Part shown: one piece after another, positions 1 to 7,179 of the stretch
Position numbering within the stretch: position 1 is the stretch's first letter
Layout of the letters: every line of letters starts with the position of its first letter
NCBI GenBank assembly: GCA_964598355.1
Contig: CAZRBN010000010.1
Location: forward strand, 1-25,245
Direction of reading: 5' to 3'
From: DASQJJ01 sp964598355
GTDB taxonomy: Bacteria > Patescibacteriota > Microgenomatia > Levybacterales > UBA12049
Length of the DNA stretch: 25,245 nt
The notes under the pieces: generated by a model
Database searches by the model: none
Told to the model about the DNA's origin: nothing
The model's input: the letters and a program-made list of their open reading frames with translations, nothing else
Translations under genes and position numbers: made by a program

Positions 1-242
1 AGCTCACCGTTACTATTTTCAAATATTAAATCACACTCACCAGTTACCAACCAATAGGATTCCTGCTTTACATCATGTACCTGAAGAGAAAGTCTCTTCC
101 CTGCATCGATATGCAATACTTTTCCCATGTAAGGCATTCCTTCCGGAACCCAATGAAGCTCATATCCCCATGGCTTGTCCACTTTTTTTACGTAACCATC
201 TGTGGTAAATGTAGATTTGTCAAATTGAGAAAAATCAACCAT
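1..242 (-). CDS. Cupin-domain protein, mannose-6-phosphate isomerase-like (partial, C-terminus outside window)
   Basis: Only the first 80 or so residues are present; the gene runs off the left edge. Early residues contain KPWGYE, followed by YMGKVLHIDAGKRLSLQVHD and a W-LVTGE turn. This is the pattern of the small cupin found alone or as the C-terminal domain of type II mannose-6-phosphate isomerase/GDP-mannose pyrophosphorylase, where the KPWG segment precedes the metal-binding beta barrel. Family members interconvert fructose-6-phosphate and mannose-6-phosphate. The neighbouring phosphomannomutase-like gene on the same strand would supply the next step toward sugar nucleotides. I chose the ATG at 242 over the one at 251 because a promoter -10 box (TAGTAT, 254-259) ends two bases before the latter. 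Isomerase versus other cupin function cannot be settled from this fragment. Confidence 0.72.
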   Translation of the reverse strand, partial: MVDFSQFDKSTFTTDGYVKKVDKPWGYELHWVPEGMPYMGKVLHIDAGKRLSLQVHDVKQESYWLVTGECDLIFENSNGE

Positions 243-253
243 AGTATTCATTT

Positions 254-282
254 ATACTAGCATGATAGCTAAGGAGTTACAA
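254..282 (-). promoter_or_regulatory. Promoter of the cupin gene
   Basis: TTGTAA (277-282), 17-base spacer, TAGTAT (254-259) preceded by TGC, giving an extended -10. It predicts an RNA with a leader of only a few bases before the ATG at 242. Confidence 0.5.
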
Positions 283-310
283 GATTTTTTTCTGACAGAA
301 AGAAGACAGG

Positions 311-1099
311 TTAGGTATTGACTATTGCCGACTCTATCAAGTCTTTAATCTTTGAAAAAAGTAATGTATTTGCAGCTACCATCACTTTATGTCCCTTAAC
401 TTCAAATTGTTCAACAGTAAGTCCAAGTTCCCTCATCCAAATAATGCGGGGCATTTGGTCAACTAATTTTGTTGTTTCATTAACGACAACAAATGCATCA
501 ATACCTCCAAAAGCAATGTATGGACCATAACTTCCTCCTGAAGACCTAAGTCTATTGCAGTTTTTGCACAACGCTTCGAATACTGGCAGTTTCCAATACA
601 ATCCATTATTGTGTCCTCCAAAATCCATATCAATAAAAGCCTTCTCTAATGCATCGACTGTCTGGTGCTTTATTAATACACCGTCCACTCTCGCGCCATT
701 ACCTTTACTTGCAGAAAAGAGTTGATCCGAAACAGGATTATACAATACACCTAAAATAGGTTCTTTTTTATAGGTTAATGCAACCTGAATATAAAAGAGG
801 GGAATATTCCCAATAAAATTTTTTGTACCGTCTATTGGATCAATAGTCCACATATAGTCTTTTTCTTCACTATCTTCTCCTTCTTCGACAATAAACCCTG
901 CCTGGGGAAGTATCTTAAATAAGTATTTTCTTAATTTATTTTCAATAAGAGGGTCATATTCTGTTACTGGCTCAAATCGTGCTTTATAGGAGACTTCTTT
1001 TGATTGTTGCCAAACTTCCAATAATTTGCCTCCTAAAGGGAGAATAGATTGACTCACTTTTTCTTCCAATGATAATAAGTCTTGTTGTGAGAGGTGCAT
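311..1099 (-). CDS. Inositol monophosphatase family protein
   Basis: About 262 residues, the usual size for the Mg-dependent inositol monophosphatase/FBPase/CysQ superfamily. The metal-binding motif DPIDGT is at about residues 87-92, preceded by the EE pair near 72-73. The second motif, usually WDxAA, is poorly conserved here (a TKLVDQMP segment near the C-terminus), so substrate choice is uncertain. Candidates are inositol phosphate, other sugar phosphates or 3'-phosphoadenosine phosphate. The start at 1099 lies seven bases after the stop of the upstream phosphomutase gene. A longer reading from 1171 would overlap that gene by 65 bases and adds a segment without family similarity. With no Shine-Dalgarno visible, translation probably depends on reinitiation after the upstream gene, so the two are likely one operon. 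Confidence 0.85.
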   Translation of the reverse strand: MHLSQQDLLSLEEKVSQSILPLGGKLLEVWQQSKEVSYKARFEPVTEYDPLIENKLRKYLFKILPQAGFIVEEGEDSEEKDYMWTIDPIDGTKNFIGNIPLFYIQVALTYKKEPILGVLYNPVSDQLFSASKGNGARVDGVLIKHQTVDALEKAFIDMDFGGHNNGLYWKLPVFEALCKNCNRLRSSGGSYGPYIAFGGIDAFVVVNETTKLVDQMPRIIWMRELGLTVEQFEVKGHKVMVAANTLLFSKIKDLIESAIVNT

Positions 1100-1106
1100 G
1101 GATTGA

Positions 1107-2924
1107 TTAGAAAACGTCGACTTTGATTGTTGTAAGAATATCTTCAAAAATCTTAGCCATGGCTTGCTCAATTTCTGCAGCTTCTTTATTGATTTGTTCT
1201 TTTGTTTTCTCAGACAATTGGCCTTTAATTGCTGTGTAATATTTCATTTTAGGTTCTGTCCCAGATGGTCGTGCGTGAAGCACATTTCTCTCGTCGTCTG
1301 AGAAGAAGAAAGAAAGCATATCTCCTTTATCCCAATTTCGCGTTTCAAGAAGTTTTCCAGTTTGCCCATCTCGTACTTCACCTGTTAACCTATCGATTAC
1401 TTTGACAACTTTTCTTCCTGCAATTTCTTTTGGAAGATTTTTACGAAGTTCTACCATGGCTAGGTTCATTTGATCAAAAGATCCAAAACCCTCAATCAAT
1501 CTGTAATAGAGCCTTTCTGCATAAAAACCATATTTTTTATAAATAGACTCAAGCAAATCTGTTGGAGTTATGTTATGTGCTTTGCACCATGTAGCCATTT
1601 CTGCTGCAACAAGAGCAGGAGTTTCAGATCCTTTATCCCGATAGTCGTTGCTGAAAAGACATCCCATACTTTCTTCAGCTCCAAAAATAAAATGTTTGTC
1701 TGCCGGTAGATGCTGCATTCTATCTCCAATAAATTTAAACCCGACAAGCAAATCACTAATACACTCTGCACCAAAGCCTTCTGCAATATCTCGAAGCAAA
1801 TCTGTTGTTACAGAAGTTTTGATAACCACAGGATTTTTTGGCATTCTTCCTTGCTCATGCAAGGCATTCATGTAGAAATAGCCCATAAGCACAGCACCTT
1901 GATTGCCATTGAGAGGAGTCCAATTACCAGCGTTGTCTGGTATTGCCATTCCCATTCTGTCCGCATCAGGATCACTAACAATAATAATGTCTGCATGTGT
2001 TTCTTTTGCCAATGTAATTGCTTCCTTATAATTAATTGCAAACTCTGGATTTGGGAAATGTCCTTCAACATTAGGAAAATCTCCATCCAAAGACATTTGG
2101 CTCTCAACTAATGCAATATCTGTAAATCCTACTTCTTTGAGGATTGGCAAAACAGATTGAGATCCGACACCATGAAGTGGAGAGTACACAATTTTTACAT
2201 CTCTTCCTGGGTATACGGAAACCTTTTTTGCTGATTCTGCAAATGCCTTATCAACCTCGTCACTAATATATTTAACGAGTCCTTTTTCAACAGCCTCATC
2301 AAAGGGCATTTTCTTAATGGTAGTGACAGATTTAAATTCTGCTTCAATTTGGAGACCTGCTTCAGGAAGCACTTGTACACCATTTTCATCGTATACTTTA
2401 TACCCATTAAATTCAGGAGGGTTATGGCTTGCTGTCAAAACAATTCCACCTACACACTTAAGATGTCGAACAGTAAAGGAAAGCTCGGGGGTTGCACGGA
2501 AATACTTAAAAATCCAAACAGGGACACCGTTGGCTGCCAAAACCCTTGCTGTCTCCTTCATAAATTCTTCTGAATGATGTCTACTGTCATAAGCAATTGC
2601 TACGCCTTGTTTCACCATATTTCCCTTATACTTTAGAAGGTATTGCGCATATGCCTGAGAAGCCCAACGTACTGTATAATTATTAATGCGATTTGTCCCC
2701 AAATCCATGGTTCCTCGAATACCGCCTGTACCAAAAATAACCACGCGGTAAAATTCATCCATCAAAGTAACCCATTCTTCTTTGATAATCTTTTCAGAAA
2801 GCTCAGGGACAAATTCTTTGAATTCTTCTTCAGAAAGCCATTTGACTATCTCATCGTAGGCTGTTTTATTAAGGTTTTTCTCTTTGAGGGCTTCGGAGAG
2901 CTTTTCTTGAATTGTTACATCCAT
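1107..2924 (-). CDS. Phosphoglucomutase/phosphomannomutase (large alpha-D-phosphohexomutase)
   Basis: A 605-residue alpha-D-phosphohexomutase, which interconverts hexose-1- and hexose-6-phosphates through a phosphoserine. All landmark loops are present: FGTGGIRG near residues 64-71, the phosphoserine loop TASHNP (Ser about 166), the Mg loop DPDADR (about 318-323), and the phosphate-binding RPSGTEPK near the C-terminus. The length matches the PgcA-like large type rather than the 450-residue AlgC type. Glucose versus mannose specificity cannot be read from the sequence; the neighbouring cupin argues that mannose is possible. A good promoter lies upstream (2940-2967). The phosphatase-family gene follows seven bases after the stop. 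Confidence 0.95.
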   Translation of the reverse strand: MDVTIQEKLSEALKEKNLNKTAYDEIVKWLSEEEFKEFVPELSEKIIKEEWVTLMDEFYRVVIFGTGGIRGTMDLGTNRINNYTVRWASQAYAQYLLKYKGNMVKQGVAIAYDSRHHSEEFMKETARVLAANGVPVWIFKYFRATPELSFTVRHLKCVGGIVLTASHNPPEFNGYKVYDENGVQVLPEAGLQIEAEFKSVTTIKKMPFDEAVEKGLVKYISDEVDKAFAESAKKVSVYPGRDVKIVYSPLHGVGSQSVLPILKEVGFTDIALVESQMSLDGDFPNVEGHFPNPEFAINYKEAITLAKETHADIIIVSDPDADRMGMAIPDNAGNWTPLNGNQGAVLMGYFYMNALHEQGRMPKNPVVIKTSVTTDLLRDIAEGFGAECISDLLVGFKFIGDRMQHLPADKHFIFGAEESMGCLFSNDYRDKGSETPALVAAEMATWCKAHNITPTDLLESIYKKYGFYAERLYYRLIEGFGSFDQMNLAMVELRKNLPKEIAGRKVVKVIDRLTGEVRDGQTGKLLETRNWDKGDMLSFFFSDDERNVLHARPSGTEPKMKYYTAIKGQLSEKTKEQINKEAAEIEQAMAKIFEDILTTIKVDVF

Positions 2925-2939
2925 AAGAATATGAAATAA

Positions 2940-2967
2940 AGTCTACCATGCATGCTTATTTTGTCAA
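2940..2967 (-). promoter_or_regulatory. Promoter of the phosphomutase gene
   Basis: Perfect -35 TTGACA (2962-2967), 16-base spacer ending in TGG, and -10 TAGACT (2940-2945), i.e. an extended -10. It predicts a leader of roughly 8-9 bases before the ATG at 2924, with no Shine-Dalgarno in it. Confidence 0.65.
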
Positions 2968-3003
2968 GACCAGTTAGATAACACAAAGCTATTTTGTTAG
3001 ATT

Positions 3004-3016
3004 CTTGTCAGACAAG
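3004..3016. promoter_or_regulatory. 13-base inverted repeat between divergent genes
   Basis: CTTGTC-A-GACAAG is a perfect dyad between the divergent phosphomutase and SemiSWEET genes, about 20 bases upstream of the likely SemiSWEET -35. Its position is suitable for an operator, but no regulator gene is adjacent. Chance occurrence is possible. Confidence 0.3.
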
Positions 3017-3037
3017 TAAGCCTGTAGAAAAAAATAC

Positions 3038-3066
3038 TAGTTATCTTACCAATTATGTTTTATACT
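3038..3066 (+). promoter_or_regulatory. Promoter of the SemiSWEET gene
   Basis: -10 TATACT (3061-3066) with a weak TAGTTA -35 seventeen bases upstream. The -10 ends six bases before the ATG at 3073, so the transcript should be leaderless. Confidence 0.5.
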
Positions 3067-3072
3067 TTTACC

Positions 3073-3324
3073 ATGAGCATTACAGTACTTGGGTTTGCAG
3101 CAGCATTTTTTACGACCTTTTCAACGTTGCCTCAAACTTTAAAAACACTTCGGTCAAGAAAGACGAAAGATATTTCTCTACAGATGTATGTGATGCTTGG
3201 TATAGGAGTGTTTCTTTGGATACTCTATGGATTTTTTGTTAAAGATATGCCGCTTCTTCTTGCAAACACTGTCGCTATATTCTTTGTCATTCCAATTCTT
3301 GTTCTTAAGTTAAAACATGGGTAA
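3073..3324 (+). CDS. SemiSWEET-type sugar transporter
   Basis: An 83-residue, three-helix membrane protein of the SWEET/MtN3/PQ-loop family. Bacterial SemiSWEETs dimerise to form a facilitator for mono- or disaccharides across the cytoplasmic membrane. Helix 1 ends in the TLPQ loop motif (Pro20-Gln21). A positively charged loop (KTLRSRKTKD) follows. Trp49 and Asn65 sit where the family has its sugar-pocket Trp and Asn. The start at 3073 is preferred to the in-frame ATG at 3055, because the -10 box lies between the two. The gene faces away from the phosphomutase and its last 20 bases overlap the end of the sugar-kinase gene on the other strand. Its location inside a sugar-phosphate cluster fits sugar uptake; the substrate is unknown. 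Confidence 0.88.
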   Translation: MSITVLGFAAAFFTTFSTLPQTLKTLRSRKTKDISLQMYVMLGIGVFLWILYGFFVKDMPLLLANTVAIFFVIPILVLKLKHG

Positions 3325-4249
3325 GTAAGACTTCTATTTCTTTTCGGGTAGGAAACTGATTTGTCAAAATTTTGAGTGCAGCGGTTGCATTTGCAAAACG
3401 GATTGCATCTTCTAAGGATTTACTATCAGATAAAGCTGTAATAAACCCTGTATTAAAACTGTCACCAGCTCCAATTGTGTTGATTGGAGTAACAGGAAAG
3501 CCAGGAATATGTTGTGGTGTATTCTCAACCAAAGTATATGCTCCATTCTCGGCGTCTTTTACAACAACTGAGAGTGAAGTTTTTTTAAAAAGCAGTAGTC
3601 CTTCCTCAATTGAAGAAACATTCCAAAGTTCTAGGAATTCATCTTTACTTGGAAGGTATATATCTACTGACTCAATGAGATTTCTTACCACTTCTTTTTC
3701 ACTTTCAGTAACGGTATTAATAATTCGTCCATGATCCAATGCAACTATTTTCTTATTTTCTTTTGCAAACAAAATAATCTCTTCTAGTGATGGAAGAAGG
3801 GTCCTGAGTTTAAAAACACCTCCTAAGTACAGTATGTCTACATCGTGAATATGTTTGTTAACCTCCTCCAAAACATCATGTGCTGTTACAGATTGGTTTG
3901 CATTACCAAAAGAAAGCATGATAGATTTTCCTGTATCATCAGTTAGGTTAGCATTGATATTTGTTTGCTCGCTTTCCCCTTGGGCAAGAAAAGGGGTAAT
4001 ACCTTCTTTTTCAAAAAGAGTTTCTAAGGTTTTGGCTGCTGCGTCTTTTCCTGTTTTTCCAATAAAATACGTCTTAAGCCCCAGTTTTTGACAAAATCGT
4101 ACAAAGTTTAATGCCGATCCTCCCAAAACCATCTCATATTCTTTGCCGACTGTTTCAGTACCAACAAGCTGATTGGCATCTTGTGGAATAGGGAAGTGAT
4201 AAGCAGTAATATCTAAATATACTGCACCTAAAGAAAGAATAGATTTCAT
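3305..4249 (-). CDS. PfkB/ribokinase-family carbohydrate kinase
   Basis: 314 residues with the family's N-terminal GGSALN motif (about residues 43-48) and the C-terminal anion-hole/catalytic-base motif NTIGAGDSF, with Asp263 as the base. These enzymes phosphorylate sugars or nucleosides using ATP. The family also contains phosphofructokinase B, fructokinase, ribokinase and adenosine kinase, and specificity cannot be assigned here. The gene starts nine bases after the stop of the holA-like gene, so the two are probably cotranscribed. Its 3' end overlaps the convergent SemiSWEET gene by 20 bases. A sugar kinase opposite a sugar facilitator suggests, but does not prove, that the imported sugar is its substrate. 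Confidence 0.9.
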   Translation of the reverse strand: MKSILSLGAVYLDITAYHFPIPQDANQLVGTETVGKEYEMVLGGSALNFVRFCQKLGLKTYFIGKTGKDAAAKTLETLFEKEGITPFLAQGESEQTNINANLTDDTGKSIMLSFGNANQSVTAHDVLEEVNKHIHDVDILYLGGVFKLRTLLPSLEEIILFAKENKKIVALDHGRIINTVTESEKEVVRNLIESVDIYLPSKDEFLELWNVSSIEEGLLLFKKTSLSVVVKDAENGAYTLVENTPQHIPGFPVTPINTIGAGDSFNTGFITALSDSKSLEDAIRFANATAALKILTNQFPTRKEIEVLLTHVLT

Positions 4250-4258
4250 AGTTTAAGG

Positions 4259-4960
4259 TTATACAGTGAGAAGAAGCATGTCAATTGTTGGAATAAGAGA
4301 GAGGGAAAGGTTGCCTGTTTTTAGACCATATTCTATGTCAAAAAGTTTGGAATGGAGTTCTAGAAGTTTTTCTTTTGTAAACAAAGAGGCTTGTTTATCC
4401 AATTTTCCTTTCTGCCATGGGGCAATACGGGATACTTCAGATATTTGTTCATGCTTAGATGATTCTTGGTTCATAGAAAAAATCGTCAAGAGAATCCTGA
4501 CTTGTCTTTGTAGCATGAAGAAGACAAATTCTGTATCTTTATCCTGAAGGGTTTTATGGAATAAGTCGATAAGCTGTTTGCCATTTTTGGGCTTGAGTGC
4601 GTCCAAGAGAGCAAAAATAACTTTCGGGATATCAAATTGTTTTATAGTTATATTGTTAAATTGTTGTAATTGCTTTTTTGTTAGTTCCTTACTTTCCCAT
4701 ATAACAACATTTTGAGGGGTTGAGGATATGATAGATGTTAGGGACTCTAATTCTTTTGAAGCTTTTCTTTTGGATAATAACTCCTCTATAAAAATATCTT
4801 TTGACTCTCCAAATAAGTCCTGACCCTCCAAAGCTTGCGTTAAGTCAGTAAGAGTAATTTTTGCCCCATCCAGGACAAGATGTTCTTTTGATTTACTCCG
4901 TAGATCGTAGTAGTAATTTCTACTAACTGCTGTATCATCTCCGTGAATAATGGTAATCAT
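4259..4960 (-). CDS. holA: DNA polymerase III delta subunit-like protein (HolA), short form
   Basis: 233 residues. The N-terminus has the HolA-like pattern of a short beta strand then IHGDD, a stretch of charged helix, a LDGAKITLTDL / LFGESKDIFIEEL segment and VVIWESKELTKK. The C-terminal half is helical with an MLQRQVRILL segment resembling the collar domain. Delta opens the beta clamp within the clamp loader. Typical HolA is about 330-340 residues, so about a hundred are missing; shortened forms are plausible in reduced genomes. No Walker motif is expected in delta and none is seen. The upstream region holds a possible leaderless upstream ORF and a hairpin. The assignment rests on overall pattern rather than one diagnostic motif. 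Confidence 0.62.
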   Translation of the reverse strand: MITIIHGDDTAVSRNYYYDLRSKSKEHLVLDGAKITLTDLTQALEGQDLFGESKDIFIEELLSKRKASKELESLTSIISSTPQNVVIWESKELTKKQLQQFNNITIKQFDIPKVIFALLDALKPKNGKQLIDLFHKTLQDKDTEFVFFMLQRQVRILLTIFSMNQESSKHEQISEVSRIAPWQKGKLDKQASLFTKEKLLELHSKLFDIEYGLKTGNLSLSLIPTIDMLLLTV

Positions 4961-4997
4961 AAAAAGCGTTAAGGGTAAATCGTCGACCCTTAATCAT
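4935..4997 (-). CDS. Possible 20-codon leaderless upstream ORF overlapping the start of holA
   Basis: An ATG at 4997 lies six bases after an extended -10 box (TGC TATAGT), the same geometry seen at several genes here. The frame runs 20 codons (MIKGRRFTLNAFYDYHYSRR) to a TGA at 4935-4937, passing over the holA start in another frame. It could be a regulatory upstream ORF or chance. Nothing marks it as a functional peptide. Confidence 0.3.
   Translation of the reverse strand: MIKGRRFTLNAFYDYHYSRR
4969..4993 (-). promoter_or_regulatory. Hairpin in the leader of holA
   Basis: Eight-base perfect inverted repeat TTAAGGGT / ACCCTTAA with a nine-base loop. On the minus strand it is followed after three bases by five Ts and then the holA ATG. 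It occupies most of the predicted leader. It could be a weak terminator of the upstream gene, an attenuator, or a block on ribosome entry. Confidence 0.45.
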
Positions 4998-5003
4998 GTG
5001 ACA

Positions 5004-5012
5004 ACTATAGCA
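5004..5012 (-). promoter_or_regulatory. Extended -10 promoter upstream of holA
   Basis: TGC followed by TATAGT (5004-5009), with no convincing -35. The predicted RNA would begin near 4997, about 37 bases before the holA ATG. Confidence 0.4.
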
Positions 5013-5048
5013 TATTTTTATACTGCACTTTGCCTTTCCCAGCTTGAC

Positions 5049-6197
5049 TTATGGCATTCTCAGGAGCCATTTGAAAAAATCTTTAAATTCAATGGCAAAG
5101 TGTATTTTTTTTGTATCTGGGTGAGATTCACTGAATTTCTTCACACGAAAATTATCTATATCCGCTTGTACTGCAAGTACCGCAGTATTTAAGGCCGGAG
5201 TTCCTTTAACCTTCACAAAATTTTTGACCGCTGTATATAACGGTGTAGGATCCCCTGATGGATTTAAAAACGAAAAAGTTGCAAAAGGAGGACCACCAGC
5301 CTGAAGAAGAAATGGAGTGATGGCTACAATATTTGGATTATTCCATGTGGTATTCAATGCCTGCAAAAAATATGATGCAGCTGTTTGTTGCCCAACAACA
5401 TCTTGTGACCATCCTGTCTCTGTAATAAATACAGGAAGTGATTTTGAAGCCAGACTATCAATTAATGCTTTTTCAAATGAAAAGCTGTTGATACTCATTT
5501 GTGAAGATACTGAAGGGGGTTGGGCAAAGGCAGGATTAGGATATGAATGACTGGCAATACCGTCTACTTGATTAAAAATACCAGGCACCGCCTGATTCAT
5601 TTGAGAAAGAAATGTATATTCATTCATATATATATTTGTTGTCGGTGCTGCATTATCCAAACCTGCGGAAATAATGAAGAAATCAGGGTTTTTTCCTTTA
5701 AAAGCAGTTACAGCATAGCTGAGAAGTTGTGCATATTCAGCAGGATTGGGAGTACCACCCCACTCATCGCCTCTATTCACTTCATTAAACACGACCACAT
5801 ATTTATTTTTTGTTGGCCAATCAAGAGAATTTAAGAAATTTGAAAAATCTAAAACATCGTTTGCATCGGGCTTACGCCATACTTGAGTGTCGAAATAATT
5901 ATTCTCACTTGCTAGTCTGATAATAGGGATAAGATGATCCCTTCGGCAATCGTCCATAAATGCTTGCCATTTCTGCAAATCTCTATCTGCTGTTTGGATA
6001 GGAATAAGGACATACCCCCAATCACCACCATTTGAGTTAACCAGGTCATGTGCTTTTTCAACTTCTGAAGTAAAAAGAATATGGATACCGATTCTATTGT
6101 TGGGTATTGAGAGTGGGTTTTCTATAGCAAAACTAGCTTCCGGTAACAAAAAGAAAAAAGTCAGTATAAGGATACACAAAGAAACAATGGCCTTCAT
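5049..6197 (-). CDS. Secreted glycoside hydrolase-like TIM-barrel protein (clan GH-A pattern)
   Basis: 382 residues from the ATG at 6197. Residues 1-24 form a Sec signal peptide with a long hydrophobic core ending in ASFA, a plausible signal peptidase I site. The mature part has the clan GH-A arrangement: acid/base Glu139 in VVVFNEVN at the end of strand 4, and nucleophile Glu260 in FITETGW at the end of strand 7. This predicts a retaining glycosidase acting outside the membrane; the polysaccharide is unknown. A TTG start at 6221 would lengthen the protein but would include the promoter -10 box, so 6197 is chosen. It follows the anchored SGNH hydrolase gene on the same strand by 26 bases, which suggests both act on cell-surface or environmental glycans. 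Confidence 0.8.
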   Translation of the reverse strand: MKAIVSLCILILTFFFLLPEASFAIENPLSIPNNRIGIHILFTSEVEKAHDLVNSNGGDWGYVLIPIQTADRDLQKWQAFMDDCRRDHLIPIIRLASENNYFDTQVWRKPDANDVLDFSNFLNSLDWPTKNKYVVVFNEVNRGDEWGGTPNPAEYAQLLSYAVTAFKGKNPDFFIISAGLDNAAPTTNIYMNEYTFLSQMNQAVPGIFNQVDGIASHSYPNPAFAQPPSVSSQMSINSFSFEKALIDSLASKSLPVFITETGWSQDVVGQQTAASYFLQALNTTWNNPNIVAITPFLLQAGGPPFATFSFLNPSGDPTPLYTAVKNFVKVKGTPALNTAVLAVQADIDNFRVKKFSESHPDTKKIHFAIEFKDFFKWLLRMP

Positions 6198-6206
6198 CGT
6201 ATCTGT

Positions 6207-6215
6207 AGTATACCA
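6207..6215 (-). promoter_or_regulatory. Extended -10 promoter of the glycoside hydrolase gene
   Basis: TGG followed by TATACT (6207-6212); the -10 ends nine bases before the ATG at 6197. No clear -35, as expected for an extended -10 promoter. Confidence 0.5.
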
Positions 6216-6223
6216 AAACAAAG

Positions 6224-7138
6224 CTAAAAAATGGAGTGAATAATAGTATATGCAGTAAAGTACTGAGCATTATCAGATGGATGAATTCCATCATTTTTAC
6301 TCGTGTATTGCCAACTACCAAAAGGTCCATTACTCTTGGTCTTTGTATAGACATCAATAACAGGCGTTGCAGTCTTCATTCCAACGCTATACACATTTTG
6401 CATTTGGTCAACAATTTCCTGAGCGTGAGATAAACGATATGATGCTGTCCAATCAGTCATTCCTTGTGGCGCTTGACCAAAATCACTACCTAAGGGTGCT
6501 ATTTCAGCTAAAAGAAAGACTCGTGCACTAGTACTTTTTGCTTTTTGTACTAACTGTGTCAAAAGATTTTTATGTGTGACTGGATCGTGAGGAGAAAAAG
6601 GATTATAGGCAAAAGACCCAATAATAATAATATCTGGATGTATCTCAGAAATGGGAGGATAATTTCTCCTTCTGTACGTAAAATTAGCATAAAACCTGCT
6701 CAGCCCTTGCTCAACATTTTGTGCTCCTATTCCGTAGTTATATAAACTAAATTGTGTAGAGGGGTAGTATTGATTAAGCAAGGACGAAAGAATATCAACC
6801 CGGTCTCCCATAGTGTCTTCCATGGAATCTCCATACAAAGCAATGATATAATTTTTCTTTGCAAGCACACTTCCATGAGGAGCATACGAAGGCATGACTG
6901 AAGGCAAAGGAGTATCTGAGAGAACCTCGACAGGAGTAGGAGTTGGAAGCGAAGTAACTCCTAAAACCTCAGTGGTATGAGTATTCTCAGATGCTGGAGA
7001 AGCAAGTTGGGCCTTGGGAGCAGCGTGTAAATATGTGTACATGCCTACAGCTCCTAATGAGACAATTGTAGAAATAGTAATAATAAAAAACCCTCGGAAA
7101 AAGTTATAAAAAAGAGACTGTACTTGGGCAAGACGCAT
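6224..7138 (-). CDS. Membrane-anchored SGNH/GDSL-family hydrolase
   Basis: 304 residues. A single hydrophobic segment at about residues 17-36 anchors the protein. A Ser/Pro/Thr-rich linker (about 41-90, with PTPTP) leads to the catalytic domain. Block I is YGDSM with the nucleophile Ser105; block V is DGIHPSD near the C-terminus with Asp283 and His286. SGNH enzymes remove or transfer acyl groups; extracytoplasmic members often deacetylate polysaccharides. A central segment (PDIIIIGSFAYNPF) replaces the typical GxND block, so catalysis may be atypical. A promoter with TATAAT lies immediately upstream. The secreted glycoside hydrolase follows on the same strand. Confidence 0.82.
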   Translation of the reverse strand: MRLAQVQSLFYNFFRGFFIITISTIVSLGAVGMYTYLHAAPKAQLASPASENTHTTEVLGVTSLPTPTPVEVLSDTPLPSVMPSYAPHGSVLAKKNYIIALYGDSMEDTMGDRVDILSSLLNQYYPSTQFSLYNYGIGAQNVEQGLSRFYANFTYRRRNYPPISEIHPDIIIIGSFAYNPFSPHDPVTHKNLLTQLVQKAKSTSARVFLLAEIAPLGSDFGQAPQGMTDWTASYRLSHAQEIVDQMQNVYSVGMKTATPVIDVYTKTKSNGPFGSWQYTSKNDGIHPSDNAQYFTAYTIIHSIF

Positions 7139-7146
7139 ACCTCTTT

Positions 7147-7176
7147 ATTATAAGAAGAAATACCTTAATAAACCAA
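7147..7176 (-). promoter_or_regulatory. Promoter of the anchored SGNH hydrolase gene
   Basis: TTGGTT (7171-7176), 18-base spacer, perfect TATAAT (7147-7152). The -10 ends eight bases before the ATG, predicting an almost leaderless mRNA. Confidence 0.6.
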
Positions 7177-7179
7177 GTA

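Noticed and set aside
1710..2111. 133-codon plus-strand ORF within the phosphomutase gene
   Set aside because: It lies wholly antisense to a well-conserved gene, has no recognisable domain, and looks like a shadow frame.
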